DNA from: Claveliimonas bilis
GTDB lineage: Bacteria > Bacillota > Clostridia > Lachnospirales > Lachnospiraceae
NCBI RefSeq assembly: GCF_020892095.1
Contig: NZ_AP024845.1
Span: 2,852,001-2,916,000 of the forward strand
Direction of reading: 5' to 3'
DNA: 64,000 nucleotides
Shown: positions 16,249 to 25,399 of the stretch, one piece after another
How positions within the stretch are numbered: the first letter of the stretch is position 1
How the letters are laid out: each line of letters opens with the position of its first letter
The notes under the pieces: generated by a model
What the model saw: only the letters and a program-made list of their open reading frames with translations
What the model was told of the DNA's origin: nothing
The model's database searches: none
Made by a program: the position numbers and the translations under genes

Positions 16249-17925
16249 GTGGCTGTAAAGACAATCAGTGTGGAAATGCTGGCTAAGATGTTTCTTGCCG
16301 GTGCACAGAATATTGAGGCGAAAAAAGAATTTATTAATGAGTTGAACGTATTTCCTGTTCCGGACGGGGATACGGGAACCAATATGTCTTTGACCATTAT
16401 GTCAGCGGCAAAAGAGGTGACCGCCCTTGAAAACATGGATATGAAATCATTGGCAAAAGCGATTTCATCCGGTTCCCTGCGCGGAGCCAGAGGAAATTCC
16501 GGTGTCATCCTCTCACAGCTCCTTCGGGGATTTACCAAGGCTGTACGTGATGAAAAAGAAGTGAATGTAAAAATACTGGCGGCAGCATGTGAAAGGGCAA
16601 AAGATACTGCTTATAAAGCAGTTATGAAGCCGAAAGAAGGAACGATTCTCACAGTTGCGAGGGGGATTGCAGAAAAAGCGGCAGTTCTTGCAGAAGAGAC
16701 AGAGGATCTGGAAGAATTTATTCCGGCTCTCCTTGAAGAGGGAGATGCGGTTCTTGCCCGTACGCCGGAAATGCTCCCTGTATTGAAAGAGGCAGGAGTG
16801 GTAGATTCCGGGGGACAGGGACTGATGGAAGTGCTTAAGGGCGCTTACGACGCCTTTCTTGGCAAGGAAGTGGATTACAGTGCGATTTCCGCGGAAGGAG
16901 CGGGAAGCAGCATGACAAAGGTTTCCGCTGAGGCAGCGGCAGACATTAAATTCGGATACTGCACGGAATTTATCATTATGACAGAGCGGGAATTTACAGA
17001 GAATGATGAGATGGAATTTAAGGCTTATCTGGAGTCTATCGGAGATTCCATTGTCTGTGTGGCAGACGATGATGTGGTAAAGATTCATGTCCATACCAAT
17101 GATCCGGGACTTGCTATCCAGAAAGCGCTGACTTACGGACAGCTGTCACGAATGAAAATTGACAATATGAGAGAAGAGCATCAGGAAAAACTGATCCGTG
17201 ATTCTCAGAAGCTTGCACAGCAGCAGAAGGAAGAAGATCAGAAGAAAAAGAGCGCCGAGCCGAGAAAACCGATGGGATTTATCACAGTTTCTATCGGAGA
17301 AGGGCTCAACAGTGTATTCCGTGAACTTGGTGCTGACTACATTATTGAAGGCGGTCAGACGATGAATCCCAGCACGGAAGATATGTTGAACGCCATTGAA
17401 CATGTAAACGCTGATGCAGTATTCATTCTTCCCAACAACAAAAATATTGTATTGGCGGCAAATCAGGCCAAGGCTCTTGTAAAAGACAAAGAGATCGTGG
17501 TCATTCCGACAAAAACTGTACCGCAGGGAATTACGGCGATCATCAGCTTCATGCCGGAGGCAGGCGTGCAGGAAAATGAAGAGACTATGCTGGAAGCGAT
17601 CAAGAATGTGAAATCAGGTCAGGTTACTTACGCCGTGCGGGATACCCGGATTGATGATAAAGAAATCCACGAAGGGGATATTATGGGAATCGGTGATTCC
17701 GGCATTCTTGCAGTGGGGCAGGACATCGAAAAGACGGCTGTGGAAATGCTGGAACAGCTGGTAGATGAAGATTCAGAGCTGATCAGCATTTACTATGGCG
17801 AGGAAGTCAATGAAGAGGCGGCACAGAATTTTGTCGCTGAAATCGAAGAGAAGTATCCGGATCTTGATGTGGATGCACATTATGGCGGCCAGCCCATTTA
17901 CTATTACGTGCTGGCAGTAGAGTAA
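16249..17925 (+). CDS. DAK2 domain fatty acid kinase FakA-type (YloV)
   Basis: 558 residues. The N-terminal DhaL/DAK2 kinase domain (about residues 1-200) shows the nucleotide-Mg motif FPVPDGDTGTNM and SGSLRGARGNSGVILSQLLRG. A middle domain and a DegV-like C-terminal domain follow. FakA phosphorylates fatty acids bound to a FakB (DegV) protein for membrane lipid synthesis; no FakB gene is in this window. The start is GTG at 16249 behind AAGGAGG. It ends directly before the recG ATG with no gap. Confidence 0.93.
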   Translation: MAVKTISVEMLAKMFLAGAQNIEAKKEFINELNVFPVPDGDTGTNMSLTIMSAAKEVTALENMDMKSLAKAISSGSLRGARGNSGVILSQLLRGFTKAVRDEKEVNVKILAAACERAKDTAYKAVMKPKEGTILTVARGIAEKAAVLAEETEDLEEFIPALLEEGDAVLARTPEMLPVLKEAGVVDSGGQGLMEVLKGAYDAFLGKEVDYSAISAEGAGSSMTKVSAEAAADIKFGYCTEFIIMTEREFTENDEMEFKAYLESIGDSIVCVADDDVVKIHVHTNDPGLAIQKALTYGQLSRMKIDNMREEHQEKLIRDSQKLAQQQKEEDQKKKSAEPRKPMGFITVSIGEGLNSVFRELGADYIIEGGQTMNPSTEDMLNAIEHVNADAVFILPNNKNIVLAANQAKALVKDKEIVVIPTKTVPQGITAIISFMPEAGVQENEETMLEAIKNVKSGQVTYAVRDTRIDDKEIHEGDIMGIGDSGILAVGQDIEKTAVEMLEQLVDEDSELISIYYGEEVNEEAAQNFVAEIEEKYPDLDVDAHYGGQPIYYYVLAVE

Positions 17926-19956
17926 ATGACAGAATATACACCGATTCATGAACTGAAAGGAATTGGAGAGAAAACTGAAAAGTTATTTTGGAAATTGGGG
18001 ATCAGGACCGTCGGGGACCTGATCCGCTATTATCCAAGGGCATACGATATCTATGAGGAAGCTGTACCAATCAGTGAAGCAGAAGAAGGGCGCGTACAGA
18101 CAGTTACCGGAGCGATTTACGGTAAAGTCCAGGTATCCGGGAACCGCGCTATGCAGGTGACTTCTTTGTATGTAAAAGATCTTACAGGTACACTGAAGGT
18201 TATTTGGTTTCGTATGCCTTTTCTGCGTACTACACTTTCAAGAGGCGGTGTTATCACGCTTCGGGGAATGATCGTCAGACGCCGGGATGTGCTTGTAATG
18301 GAGCACCCGGAAATTTTCTATCCTTCCGGGAAATACGAAGAGAAGCGCGGTACAATGCAGCCGGTCTATCCGCTGACGGCCGGCCTTTCCAATAATACAG
18401 TCATGAAAGCGGTGAAACAGGCTCTGGAAAGCCTCCCCCTTGAGCGGGAGCCGCTGCCGGAACAGATCCGGCTGAAATATCATCTGGCGGAGTATAATTA
18501 TGCGCTTCGCGGGATCCATTTTCCGGAGGACAAAGAGGTATTCTGCCATGCCAGGAAAAGGCTGGTATTCGATGAATTTGCCGCATTCATATATTCCCTT
18601 CGCAAGCTGAAGGAAGAAAGCGGGCGAAGCGAAAATCGTTTCCGGATCTCTCCTTCCGGGGAAGTGGAGCGCTTTATAAAAGAACTCCCCTATGAACTGA
18701 CAGAGGCACAGAAAAGAGTATGGCGTGAGATAGAGGCAGACCTTAAGAAGAATCTGTCCATGTCAAGACTGGTGCAAGGCGATGTTGGTTCAGGAAAGAC
18801 CGTGATCGCTCTGCTTGCCCTTCTGACTGTGGCTTACAGCGGATACCAGGGAGCTTTGATGGCGCCTACAGAAGTGCTTGCAAAACAACATTATGAATCC
18901 ATTACAAAACTCCTTGAAGAACACAGGATTCCATTTCAGACGGCGCTTTTGACCGGCTCCATGACGGCCAAAGAGAAACGGGAGGCATACCGCTGGATCC
19001 AGGGGGGAGAGGCGCAGATCATTATCGGCACTCATGCTCTGATCCAGGAGAAAGTTGCCTATCAGAATCTTGCACTTGTGGTGACGGACGAGCAGCACCG
19101 TTTCGGTGTACGGCAGAGAGAGATTTTTGCAGAAAAGGGAGAAATGCCCCATGTGCTTGTCATGAGCGCCACGCCGATTCCGAGAACACTGGCGATTATT
19201 CTGTACGGAGATCTGGATATTTCTGTCATTGACGAACTTCCCTCCAACCGTCTTCCGATCAAGAACTGCGTGGTGGACACCGGATATCGTCCCACTGCTT
19301 ACCGCTTTATTAAAAATCAGATTGAGGAAGGCAGACAGTGCTATATTATCTGTCCTATGGTCGAGGAAAGCGAACATCTGGAAGTGGAAAATGTGACCGA
19401 TTATTCCGCTATGCTTCAGGAAGAACTGGGAAACAAGATTGTAGTAGGCTGTCTTCACGGGAAAATGAAGCAGGAACAGAAAGATCGGATCATGGAAGAC
19501 TTTGGAGAGGGTAAAATTGATGTGCTCGTGTCCACTACCGTTATCGAGGTAGGAATCAATGTTCCTAATGCCACTGTAATGATGGTGGAAAACGCAGAGA
19601 GGTTTGGACTGGCGCAGCTTCACCAGCTTCGCGGCCGTGTGGGAAGAGGAAAATATCAGTCTTACTGCATTTTTATGACAGGATCTAAGGCGAAGGATAC
19701 AAAAGAAAGACTTGATATTTTAAATAAGAGCAATGACGGTTTTAAGATTGCATCAGAAGACCTGAAGCAGAGAGGACCGGGAGATCTTTTCGGTATCCGT
19801 CAGAGCGGGCTTATGAACTTCCGGCTGGGAGATGTGTTCCAGGATGCGGCTGTTTTGCAGATGGCCAGTGAGGCAGTATCCGTGCTTTCCAAGAAAGAAT
19901 GCGAATGGCTGAAAAAACTGGAAAATCATACAGGAAATTCTAGTGTAATTTTGTAA
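17926..19956 (+). CDS. recG: ATP-dependent DNA helicase RecG
   Basis: 676 residues, normal RecG length. An N-terminal OB/wedge domain (about residues 1-230) precedes the SF2 helicase core: Walker A QGDVGSGKTV, the DEQH box, VMSATPIPRTLAI, and the QLRGRVGRG motif near the end. RecG reverses stalled forks and processes branched DNA. The ATG abuts the fakA stop, so translation is coupled. This window therefore encodes RuvA, RuvB, RecG and RecU. Confidence 0.97.
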   Translation: MTEYTPIHELKGIGEKTEKLFWKLGIRTVGDLIRYYPRAYDIYEEAVPISEAEEGRVQTVTGAIYGKVQVSGNRAMQVTSLYVKDLTGTLKVIWFRMPFLRTTLSRGGVITLRGMIVRRRDVLVMEHPEIFYPSGKYEEKRGTMQPVYPLTAGLSNNTVMKAVKQALESLPLEREPLPEQIRLKYHLAEYNYALRGIHFPEDKEVFCHARKRLVFDEFAAFIYSLRKLKEESGRSENRFRISPSGEVERFIKELPYELTEAQKRVWREIEADLKKNLSMSRLVQGDVGSGKTVIALLALLTVAYSGYQGALMAPTEVLAKQHYESITKLLEEHRIPFQTALLTGSMTAKEKREAYRWIQGGEAQIIIGTHALIQEKVAYQNLALVVTDEQHRFGVRQREIFAEKGEMPHVLVMSATPIPRTLAIILYGDLDISVIDELPSNRLPIKNCVVDTGYRPTAYRFIKNQIEEGRQCYIICPMVEESEHLEVENVTDYSAMLQEELGNKIVVGCLHGKMKQEQKDRIMEDFGEGKIDVLVSTTVIEVGINVPNATVMMVENAERFGLAQLHQLRGRVGRGKYQSYCIFMTGSKAKDTKERLDILNKSNDGFKIASEDLKQRGPGDLFGIRQSGLMNFRLGDVFQDAAVLQMASEAVSVLSKKECEWLKKLENHTGNSSVIL

Positions 19957-20019
19957 ATCCTCCATATACTATCGTTGTAACACAAATAAAAAATGTTACA
20001 AAAAAGGAGGAGTATAGAA

Positions 20020-20226
20020 ATGACAAATCGTTCATCTAACAAAGCAGCTGTACCTGAAGCAAAGGGTGCATTAGACAAATTCAAATATGAGGTTGCAAGC
20101 GAGCTGGGAGTACCGCTCACAGACGGATACAATGGCGACCTTACTTCCAGACAGAATGGCTCTGTGGGAGGATATATGGTAAAAAAGATGATCGAACAGC
20201 AGGAAAGACAGATGGCAGGTAAATAA
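20020..20226 (+). CDS. Small acid-soluble spore protein, alpha/beta type
   Basis: 68 residues from the ATG at 20020, behind AAGGAGG. Two SASP signatures are visible: the GPR protease site region KFKYEVASELGV and the DNA-binding GYNGDLTSRQNGSVGGYMVKK segment. These proteins coat and protect spore DNA. The upstream 60 bases contain CATATACTA, which could be a sigma-G -10, but a clear -35 is not seen. A terminator follows. Strong evidence for a spore-former. Confidence 0.95.
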   Translation: MTNRSSNKAAVPEAKGALDKFKYEVASELGVPLTDGYNGDLTSRQNGSVGGYMVKKMIEQQERQMAGK

Positions 20227-20285
20227 CAGCCACCATCTTACCGATCAGTAAAAATTTTAACAAAACAGTAAAAACAAAAGGAGAG

Positions 20286-20326
20286 GCATCTGCCGAAAGC
20301 TTCATGCACGCCGGCAGGTGCTTTTT
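20286..20326 (+). terminator. Intrinsic terminator after the SASP gene
   Basis: GCATCTGCCG (20286-20295) pairs with CGGCAGGTGC (20312-20321) with one G-T pair, followed by five T. Confidence 0.8.
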
Positions 20327-20327
20327 C

Positions 20328-20356
20328 TTGACTTTTACAGCGCTGCTTCGTATAAT
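20328..20356 (+). promoter_or_regulatory. Strong sigma-A promoter for rsmD-coaD
   Basis: TTGACT at 20328-20333, a 17-base spacer, perfect TATAAT at 20351-20356. It begins immediately after the SASP terminator and lies 46 bases before the rsmD ATG. Confidence 0.75.
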
Positions 20357-20402
20357 GAACAGGAAATCTTTTGTATACATAACAAGTGGGGAGTGATAGT
20401 TT

Positions 20403-20972
20403 ATGCGTGTGATTGCAGGAAGTGCGAAACGGCTGCAGCTCAAGACTCTGGATGGGATGGATACCCGCCCGACAACAGACCGGATCAAGGAAACGTTGTT
20501 CAATATGCTTTCTCCGTATCTGTACGACTGCATTTTCCTGGATCTGTTCGCAGGAAGCGGCGGTATTGGGATCGAGGCTCTAAGCCGCGGCGCTATGGAG
20601 GCGGTCTTTGTAGAGAAGAATCCAAAGGCGATGGCGTGTATCAGAGAAAATTTGAAATATACCCGTCTGGACAGAAAGGCGCTTACCATATCTTCGGATG
20701 TTATGACAGCCCTTTATCGGCTGGAGGGAGAAAAGCAGTTTGATTTTATTTTCATGGATCCGCCCTACAATCAGGAACTGGAGAAAAAGGTACTGGAGTA
20801 TTTGGCAGACTCGCAGCTTCTTTCCGATGAGGGTGTGATCATCGTGGAGGCATCAAAGGATACTTCTTTTGATTATCTGGCCGAGCTTGGTTTTGCATTG
20901 ATCAAAGAGAAGGTTTACAAAACCAATAAACATGTGTTTATTGAACCGGCGGGGAGGAAAGAAATATGTTAA
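20403..20972 (+). CDS. rsmD: 16S rRNA (guanine(966)-N(2))-methyltransferase RsmD
   Basis: 189 residues. Starts [15 protein letters not shown], followed by the conserved [16 protein letters not shown], the SAM-binding [19 protein letters not shown] and the catalytic DPPY ([10 protein letters not shown]). It methylates G966 of 16S rRNA. The 3' end overlaps the coaD start by 7 bases. The rsmD-coaD-ylbJ neighbourhood matches ylbH-ylbI-ylbJ of Bacillus. Confidence 0.95.
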   Translation: MRVIAGSAKRLQLKTLDGMDTRPTTDRIKETLFNMLSPYLYDCIFLDLFAGSGGIGIEALSRGAMEAVFVEKNPKAMACIRENLKYTRLDRKALTISSDVMTALYRLEGEKQFDFIFMDPPYNQELEKKVLEYLADSQLLSDEGVIIVEASKDTSFDYLAELGFALIKEKVYKTNKHVFIEPAGRKEIC

Positions 20973-21457
20973 GAGCAATTTATCCGGGCAGTTTTGATCC
21001 GGTCACTTTCGGGCATCTGGATATGATCACCCGTTCGGCGAAGATCGTGGACGAATTAATTGTCGGAGTATTGTATAATAACGCAAAAAGTCCGTTGTTT
21101 TCCTTAGAAGAACGTGTTAAAATACTAGAGGAAACTGTTAAAAATATTCCGAATATCAGAGTAATACCATTTGAAGGATTGCTGGTAGATTTTGCGAAAA
21201 AAATGGAAGCGAAAATGATCATAAGAGGTCTGAGGGCCATTACGGATTTTGAGTATGAGCTTCAGATGGCGCAGACAAATCGCAAGCTGGACGGCGGACT
21301 GGAAACCGTCTTTTTGACAACCAGCCTGCAGTACTCGTATCTGAGCTCTTCTATGGTAAAAGAAGTGGCAGCTTTCGGGGGAGATATTTCGCAGTTTGTA
21401 CCGGACATCGTAATAGAAGAGATACAGAAGAAAATAGATAAAAAAAGGAGAGTGTAA
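20966..21457 (+). CDS. coaD: Phosphopantetheine adenylyltransferase CoaD
   Basis: 163 residues. Nucleotidyltransferase fold with [17 protein letters not shown] (the TxGH motif), [19 protein letters not shown] and the [13 protein letters not shown] motif. It makes dephospho-CoA from 4'-phosphopantetheine and ATP, the penultimate step of CoA synthesis. The ATG lies within the end of rsmD behind a GGAGG site, so the two are co-translated. Confidence 0.96.
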   Translation: MLRAIYPGSFDPVTFGHLDMITRSAKIVDELIVGVLYNNAKSPLFSLEERVKILEETVKNIPNIRVIPFEGLLVDFAKKMEAKMIIRGLRAITDFEYELQMAQTNRKLDGGLETVFLTTSLQYSYLSSSMVKEVAAFGGDISQFVPDIVIEEIQKKIDKKRRV

Positions 21458-21460
21458 ATT

Positions 21461-22084
21461 ATGAGCAGCCGTATTGAACAGATTATTGAAGAAATTGAGG
21501 AGTACATTGACAGTTGTAAATTTCAGCCTCTGTCAACAACGAAGATTATTGTAAACAAAGATCAGATTGATGAGCTTCTTAGGGAGCTTCGTATGAAAAC
21601 TCCGGATGAGATCAAACGTTATCAGAAGATCATTGCAAATAAAGACGCTATTCTTGCAGACGCTCAGGCAAAGGCGGACAGCATGCTTCAGGAAGCGCAG
21701 ATCCAGACAACAGAGCTTGTCAGCGAGCATGAGATCATGCAGCAGGCCTATGCACAGGCAAATGAGATTGTCACTGCTGCCACAGAGCAGGCGCAGCAGA
21801 TTCTTGACAATGCCACCAGCGACGCTAACGACATCCGAATCGGAGCAATGCAGTATACAGACGATCTTCTTGCCAATGCTGAGAGCATTATCGGTCATAC
21901 TCTTGACAGCTATACGACCAAATATGACGGTTTGGTAAATTCGCTGCAGGAGTGCTATGATATGGTGCGCAACAACCGTTCAGAGCTGGAAATCCCTGAT
22001 CAGTCCTCCAGAGGTCTGGAAGCCGAATTTGGCTCTGTTCCGGAAGAAGCATATGAAGAAGAAACAGCAGAAGAATTAGAATAA
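21461..22084 (+). CDS. Coiled-coil protein, ATP-synthase b-subunit-like
   Basis: 207 residues. No signal or membrane segment. Residues about 50-165 form a long helical coiled coil, Ala/Gln/Glu-rich (ADAQAKADSML, AYAQANEIVTAATEQAQQIL), which resembles the stalk of F-type ATPase subunit b and DivIVA-like proteins. The N-terminus (MSSRIEQIIEEIEEYIDSC) and acidic C-terminus are distinct. Similar genes follow coaD in Lachnospiraceae. I cannot give it a function; a scaffold or division-related role is possible. It ends 9 bases inside the convergent ylbJ gene. Confidence 0.72.
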   Translation: MSSRIEQIIEEIEEYIDSCKFQPLSTTKIIVNKDQIDELLRELRMKTPDEIKRYQKIIANKDAILADAQAKADSMLQEAQIQTTELVSEHEIMQQAYAQANEIVTAATEQAQQILDNATSDANDIRIGAMQYTDDLLANAESIIGHTLDSYTTKYDGLVNSLQECYDMVRNNRSELEIPDQSSRGLEAEFGSVPEEAYEEETAEELE

Positions 22085-23017
22085 AATTCCAAAGATGCCG
22101 AGGCACAAAAGACTGGTTACGGACATAGTAACCAGTTTTTCTGTTAAGTAGGTAGAAATCTTAAGCCCTGTGCCCTGTATCATGCAGGAAGTCTGCGCGG
22201 CAGCGCACAAGCCGCCAAAGGAAGTCAGCCCTAAAAGGAGGGGCCAGCGGATTCGCCATGGAAGAACAGTGAGCTCTGAAATCATGGGGATTCCGGCAGT
22301 GATTTCCAGAAAAGAGAGCAGAAGGCGGTAGGGAAGCCAGTTTTTCCATGGCAGGAGGCAGGCCAGTTTGGTAATGACAGAAAAGAGCATTATGTAGCCT
22401 CCAACTTTTGTAATTGCTTCAAAGCTGTCCATCATACAAGTGTCCAGTATTGTCAGAGAAAAAGGGCGTTCTCTGGCAGGTGACAGTCCCGGAAAACGTG
22501 TGGATACGCTGCCTTTTCTGTAAAAAGGCAAAAAGATCCTGCTGCAGATAACAGGCGACAAAAAGAGAAGGACGACGGAAGGAAAAATCCAGGAGGCGGA
22601 AGGCGTGTTCTGCATAACCACATAGCTGATGATGAACATGGGACTGGTGTTGTTACAGAAGGAGAGAAGATAAGAAGCTTCCTCGAAAGAAATCCGTCCG
22701 GTCCTTAAAAGGTCGGATGTCACTTTCGCTCCCATAGGATATCCGCAGAGAAATCCCGCAATAACAGCAAAAGACCCGCTGTCTGACACAGCAAAGATTT
22801 TTCCCAGCAAAGGTCCGGTAATCCGGGAAATATAATAGACAGCGTTTGTCCGGATCATCAGGTTGGAGAGCAGAATGAATGGAAGCAGGGTGGGAAGGAC
22901 AATTTGAAACCACAGAAGGATTCCTTCACTTGCACCGTCGAATACAGGAGTTGGAAAGAAAAGCATTGTAATAAAAAGAAAAATAACCGATAGCATAAAC
23001 AAACGTCGTTTCATCAT
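22076..23017 (-). CDS. ylbJ: Sporulation integral membrane protein YlbJ
   Basis: 313 residues with seven or eight membrane helices and nucleoside-recognition (gate) domain features: GFLCGYPMGAKVTSDL and YLLSFCNNTSPMFIISYVV. YlbJ is required for spore coat or cortex steps in Bacillus. It is convergent with the coiled-coil gene and its last codons overlap that gene; the plus-strand terminator at 22112-22140 lies inside its 3' coding part. ATG at 23017 or 23014; the ribosome site is weak. Confidence 0.9.
   Translation of the reverse strand: MMKRRLFMLSVIFLFITMLFFPTPVFDGASEGILLWFQIVLPTLLPFILLSNLMIRTNAVYYISRITGPLLGKIFAVSDSGSFAVIAGFLCGYPMGAKVTSDLLRTGRISFEEASYLLSFCNNTSPMFIISYVVMQNTPSASWIFPSVVLLFLSPVICSRIFLPFYRKGSVSTRFPGLSPARERPFSLTILDTCMMDSFEAITKVGGYIMLFSVITKLACLLPWKNWLPYRLLLSFLEITAGIPMISELTVLPWRIRWPLLLGLTSFGGLCAAAQTSCMIQGTGLKISTYLTEKLVTMSVTSLLCLGIFGILF
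22112..22140 (+). terminator. Terminator of the rsmD-coaD operon inside antisense ylbJ
   Basis: ACTGGTTAC (22112-22120) pairs with GTAACCAGT (22128-22136), loop of seven, followed by five T on the plus strand. It lies within the ylbJ coding sequence, about 28 bases after the coiled-coil gene stop. Confidence 0.75.
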
Positions 23018-23114
23018 TCATTTCCAGAAAGAGACTTCAATTCATTGTATGGAAACTGCCGTCTTTTTATTCTATGGGAAAGTACGGCAAAATAGAAAAA
23101 GGAGGAGTATGCTA

Positions 23115-24569
23115 ATGTCAGTATTAAATCAGTTAATGCCAGAAAATGTGTTTCATTTTTTTGAAGAAATATGTCAGATTCCCCATGGATCCGGCAATCT
23201 GGATGCAATATGCAGGTACTGTGTCCGATTTGCCGAAGAAAGAGGACTGAAAGTACTTCGGGATGAAGGGGATAATATTTTAATATGGAAAGAAGCATCG
23301 CCGGGATATGAGGACAGAGAACCTGTTGTTTTACAGGGCCATCTGGATATGGTGTGTGAAAAGACGGCAGACTCTGGCCATGACTTTGCAAAGGATCCAT
23401 TGGAACTTTATGTGGAGGACGGATTTGTCAAGGCGAGAAATACGACCCTTGGCGGCGACGACGGGATTGCCGTGGCAATGATCCTTGCTCTGCTGGATGA
23501 AAAAGATGCAGTCCATCCTCCTATTGAGGCTGTTTTCACAGCTGACGAGGAGACAGGAATGGGCGGAGCAAAAGCGCTTGATCTCCAGCTTCTGAAAGGA
23601 AGAAAGCTGATCAATATTGATTCAGAGGAAGAGGGAATCCTGACGGTAGGATGCGCCGGAGGAATCAGCTGTCATACATCCTTCCCGCTGGACTTTTCCT
23701 CACGGGAAGGCGAGGTTGTAAAAATTACCATCAGCGGGCTTACGGGAGGCCATTCCGGATCGGAGATCAACCGGCAAAGAGCCAATGCTTTGAAGCTTTC
23801 AGGAAGGCTTCTTTACGAGGCGTCCCGCAGCACACAGCTTTTCCTCATGGATGCCGGGGGCGGCGGAAAGGAAAATGTCATAGCAAGCCAGGCAGAGATC
23901 CTTTTGATGGCGGAACATCCTTCTGCTCTTATGGAGGCGGCTGTGAAAATGGAGGCCTTGTGGAAGGAAGAATTTATGGATGAAGAACCGAATCTTTCTG
24001 TTCAGACAGAGAAAAGGGGGGTGCAGACGACGAATGTTGTTTCTGCAGAGACAACAAAGAAGATTGTTGCCTACCTGATGGCTGCGCCAGACGGTCCTGT
24101 GGGATATAACCGGACTTTGCCGGGACTGGTAGAGACCTCACTAAACCATGGCATCATGGCTGTAAGAGAGGGATATCTGACGATCGATACCCTTGTAAGA
24201 AGTTCCCTTGGAAGCAAGAAAGCAGAGCTGGCAGAGAGACTGAAGATCCTGGCCGGGCTGTGCGGCGCATCCTTCCGGGCGGATAATGAATATCCCGGAT
24301 GGGCCTATAAAAAGGAATCTTCCCTTCGGGAACTGATGACCCGGACATACCGGGAGATGTTCGGCAGGGATCCGGAGGTCCTTACGATCCACGCTGGTCT
24401 GGAATGCGGACTTTTCCTGGATAAAAAGAAAGATCTGGACTGTGTATCTTTCGGACCTGATATCTGGGATGTCCATTCAGTGAAAGAGAGGCTCTCGATC
24501 GAGTCCACAGAAAGAAGCTATGAATATCTGAAAGCAGTTCTTGCCGGATGCTGCCGGGAGGATATTTAA
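23115..24569 (+). CDS. pepD: Aminoacyl-histidine dipeptidase PepD (M20C)
   Basis: 484 residues, the normal size. Metal-binding motifs of the M20 family are clear: VLQGHLDMVCE, LGGDDGIAVAM and TADEETGMGGA, with HSGSEINRQRANA in the dimerisation region and HAGLECG near the end. It hydrolyses Xaa-His dipeptides such as carnosine-type substrates in the cytoplasm. The ATG at 23115 is nine bases from GGAGG; the ATG at 23109 is too close. A possible promoter (TTGTAT at 23045, TATTCT at 23068) lies in the divergent gap with ylbJ. Confidence 0.94.
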   Translation: MSVLNQLMPENVFHFFEEICQIPHGSGNLDAICRYCVRFAEERGLKVLRDEGDNILIWKEASPGYEDREPVVLQGHLDMVCEKTADSGHDFAKDPLELYVEDGFVKARNTTLGGDDGIAVAMILALLDEKDAVHPPIEAVFTADEETGMGGAKALDLQLLKGRKLINIDSEEEGILTVGCAGGISCHTSFPLDFSSREGEVVKITISGLTGGHSGSEINRQRANALKLSGRLLYEASRSTQLFLMDAGGGGKENVIASQAEILLMAEHPSALMEAAVKMEALWKEEFMDEEPNLSVQTEKRGVQTTNVVSAETTKKIVAYLMAAPDGPVGYNRTLPGLVETSLNHGIMAVREGYLTIDTLVRSSLGSKKAELAERLKILAGLCGASFRADNEYPGWAYKKESSLRELMTRTYREMFGRDPEVLTIHAGLECGLFLDKKKDLDCVSFGPDIWDVHSVKERLSIESTERSYEYLKAVLAGCCREDI

Positions 24570-24642
24570 AATCCGCCGTGAAAACAGACGGACATAAAAG
24601 AGAAAGGCAGGGGCATATAGTAAAAGAAAAAGGCAGAACGGT

Positions 24643-25344
24643 ATGTCTCGAAAAATACTGATCCTTTTACTGCTGCTTTCTCTTTTTTGTGCCATAGGGA
24701 TCCAGGAGATGTTTGAGAAGGCGGATCTTAATGACAGAGCCAGACAGGGAATTGACAACAGCGAGTACCGTCAGGAGTTTTTTGCGCCGGATATGCGTAA
24801 AAACAAAGATTTCCTGTCTGATGAATGCCGGATTTTTCTGAACAAAGTAGAAAAAGACAGCCTGTATTTTCCGATTCCATCTTCCACACTTGACGATTCC
24901 CTTACTGTTTCCTATGAAAATTCGTGGATGGCAGAGCGCAGCTATAAGAAAACAAATATGCACGAGGGGACAGATATTATGGCTTCCAGAAATGAAAGAG
25001 GTCTTTATCCCATTGTGAGTATCTCAGACGGTACGGTGACAAGTCTTGGCTGGCTGGAACTTGGTGGGTGGAGAGTCGGCATCACTTCCCCACAGGGCGT
25101 CTATTACTATTATGCCCATTTGGAATCCTATGGAGATATTCAAAAGGGAGATACAGTGAAAGCCGGACAGATCCTGGGATTTATGGGCGATTCAGGATAC
25201 GGAAAAGAGGGGACATACGGCAAATTCGCCGTACATCTGCATCTCGGCATTTACTGCTGGGACACCGGGGATGAGATCAGCGTCAATCCCTATTATGTTC
25301 TTCGGGAATTGGAAAAGAAAAAACTGAAATATGCCTATTCCTAG
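24643..25344 (+). CDS. M23 family metallopeptidase, membrane-anchored
   Basis: 233 residues. One N-terminal membrane helix (ILILLLLLSLFCAIGIQEMF) anchors an extracytoplasmic peptidase domain of the LytM/lysostaphin type. Zinc ligands are seen in the HEGTDIM motif and in HLHLGIY (the HxH motif), with the YYAHLESYGDI strand between. Such enzymes cut peptidoglycan peptides or help activate other hydrolases. There is no LysM or other wall-binding domain. A membrane-anchored form may act in growth or sporulation. Confidence 0.88.
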   Translation: MSRKILILLLLLSLFCAIGIQEMFEKADLNDRARQGIDNSEYRQEFFAPDMRKNKDFLSDECRIFLNKVEKDSLYFPIPSSTLDDSLTVSYENSWMAERSYKKTNMHEGTDIMASRNERGLYPIVSISDGTVTSLGWLELGGWRVGITSPQGVYYYYAHLESYGDIQKGDTVKAGQILGFMGDSGYGKEGTYGKFAVHLHLGIYCWDTGDEISVNPYYVLRELEKKKLKYAYS

Positions 25345-25399
25345 AAGATGTATAAAATGCTATAATAGCGTTGGTGTATATACAAAGGAGGATGACAGG

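Noticed and set aside
18790-19623. A 277-codon reverse frame inside recG
   Set aside because: Shadow of the recG coding bias; no start signal and no recognisable protein.
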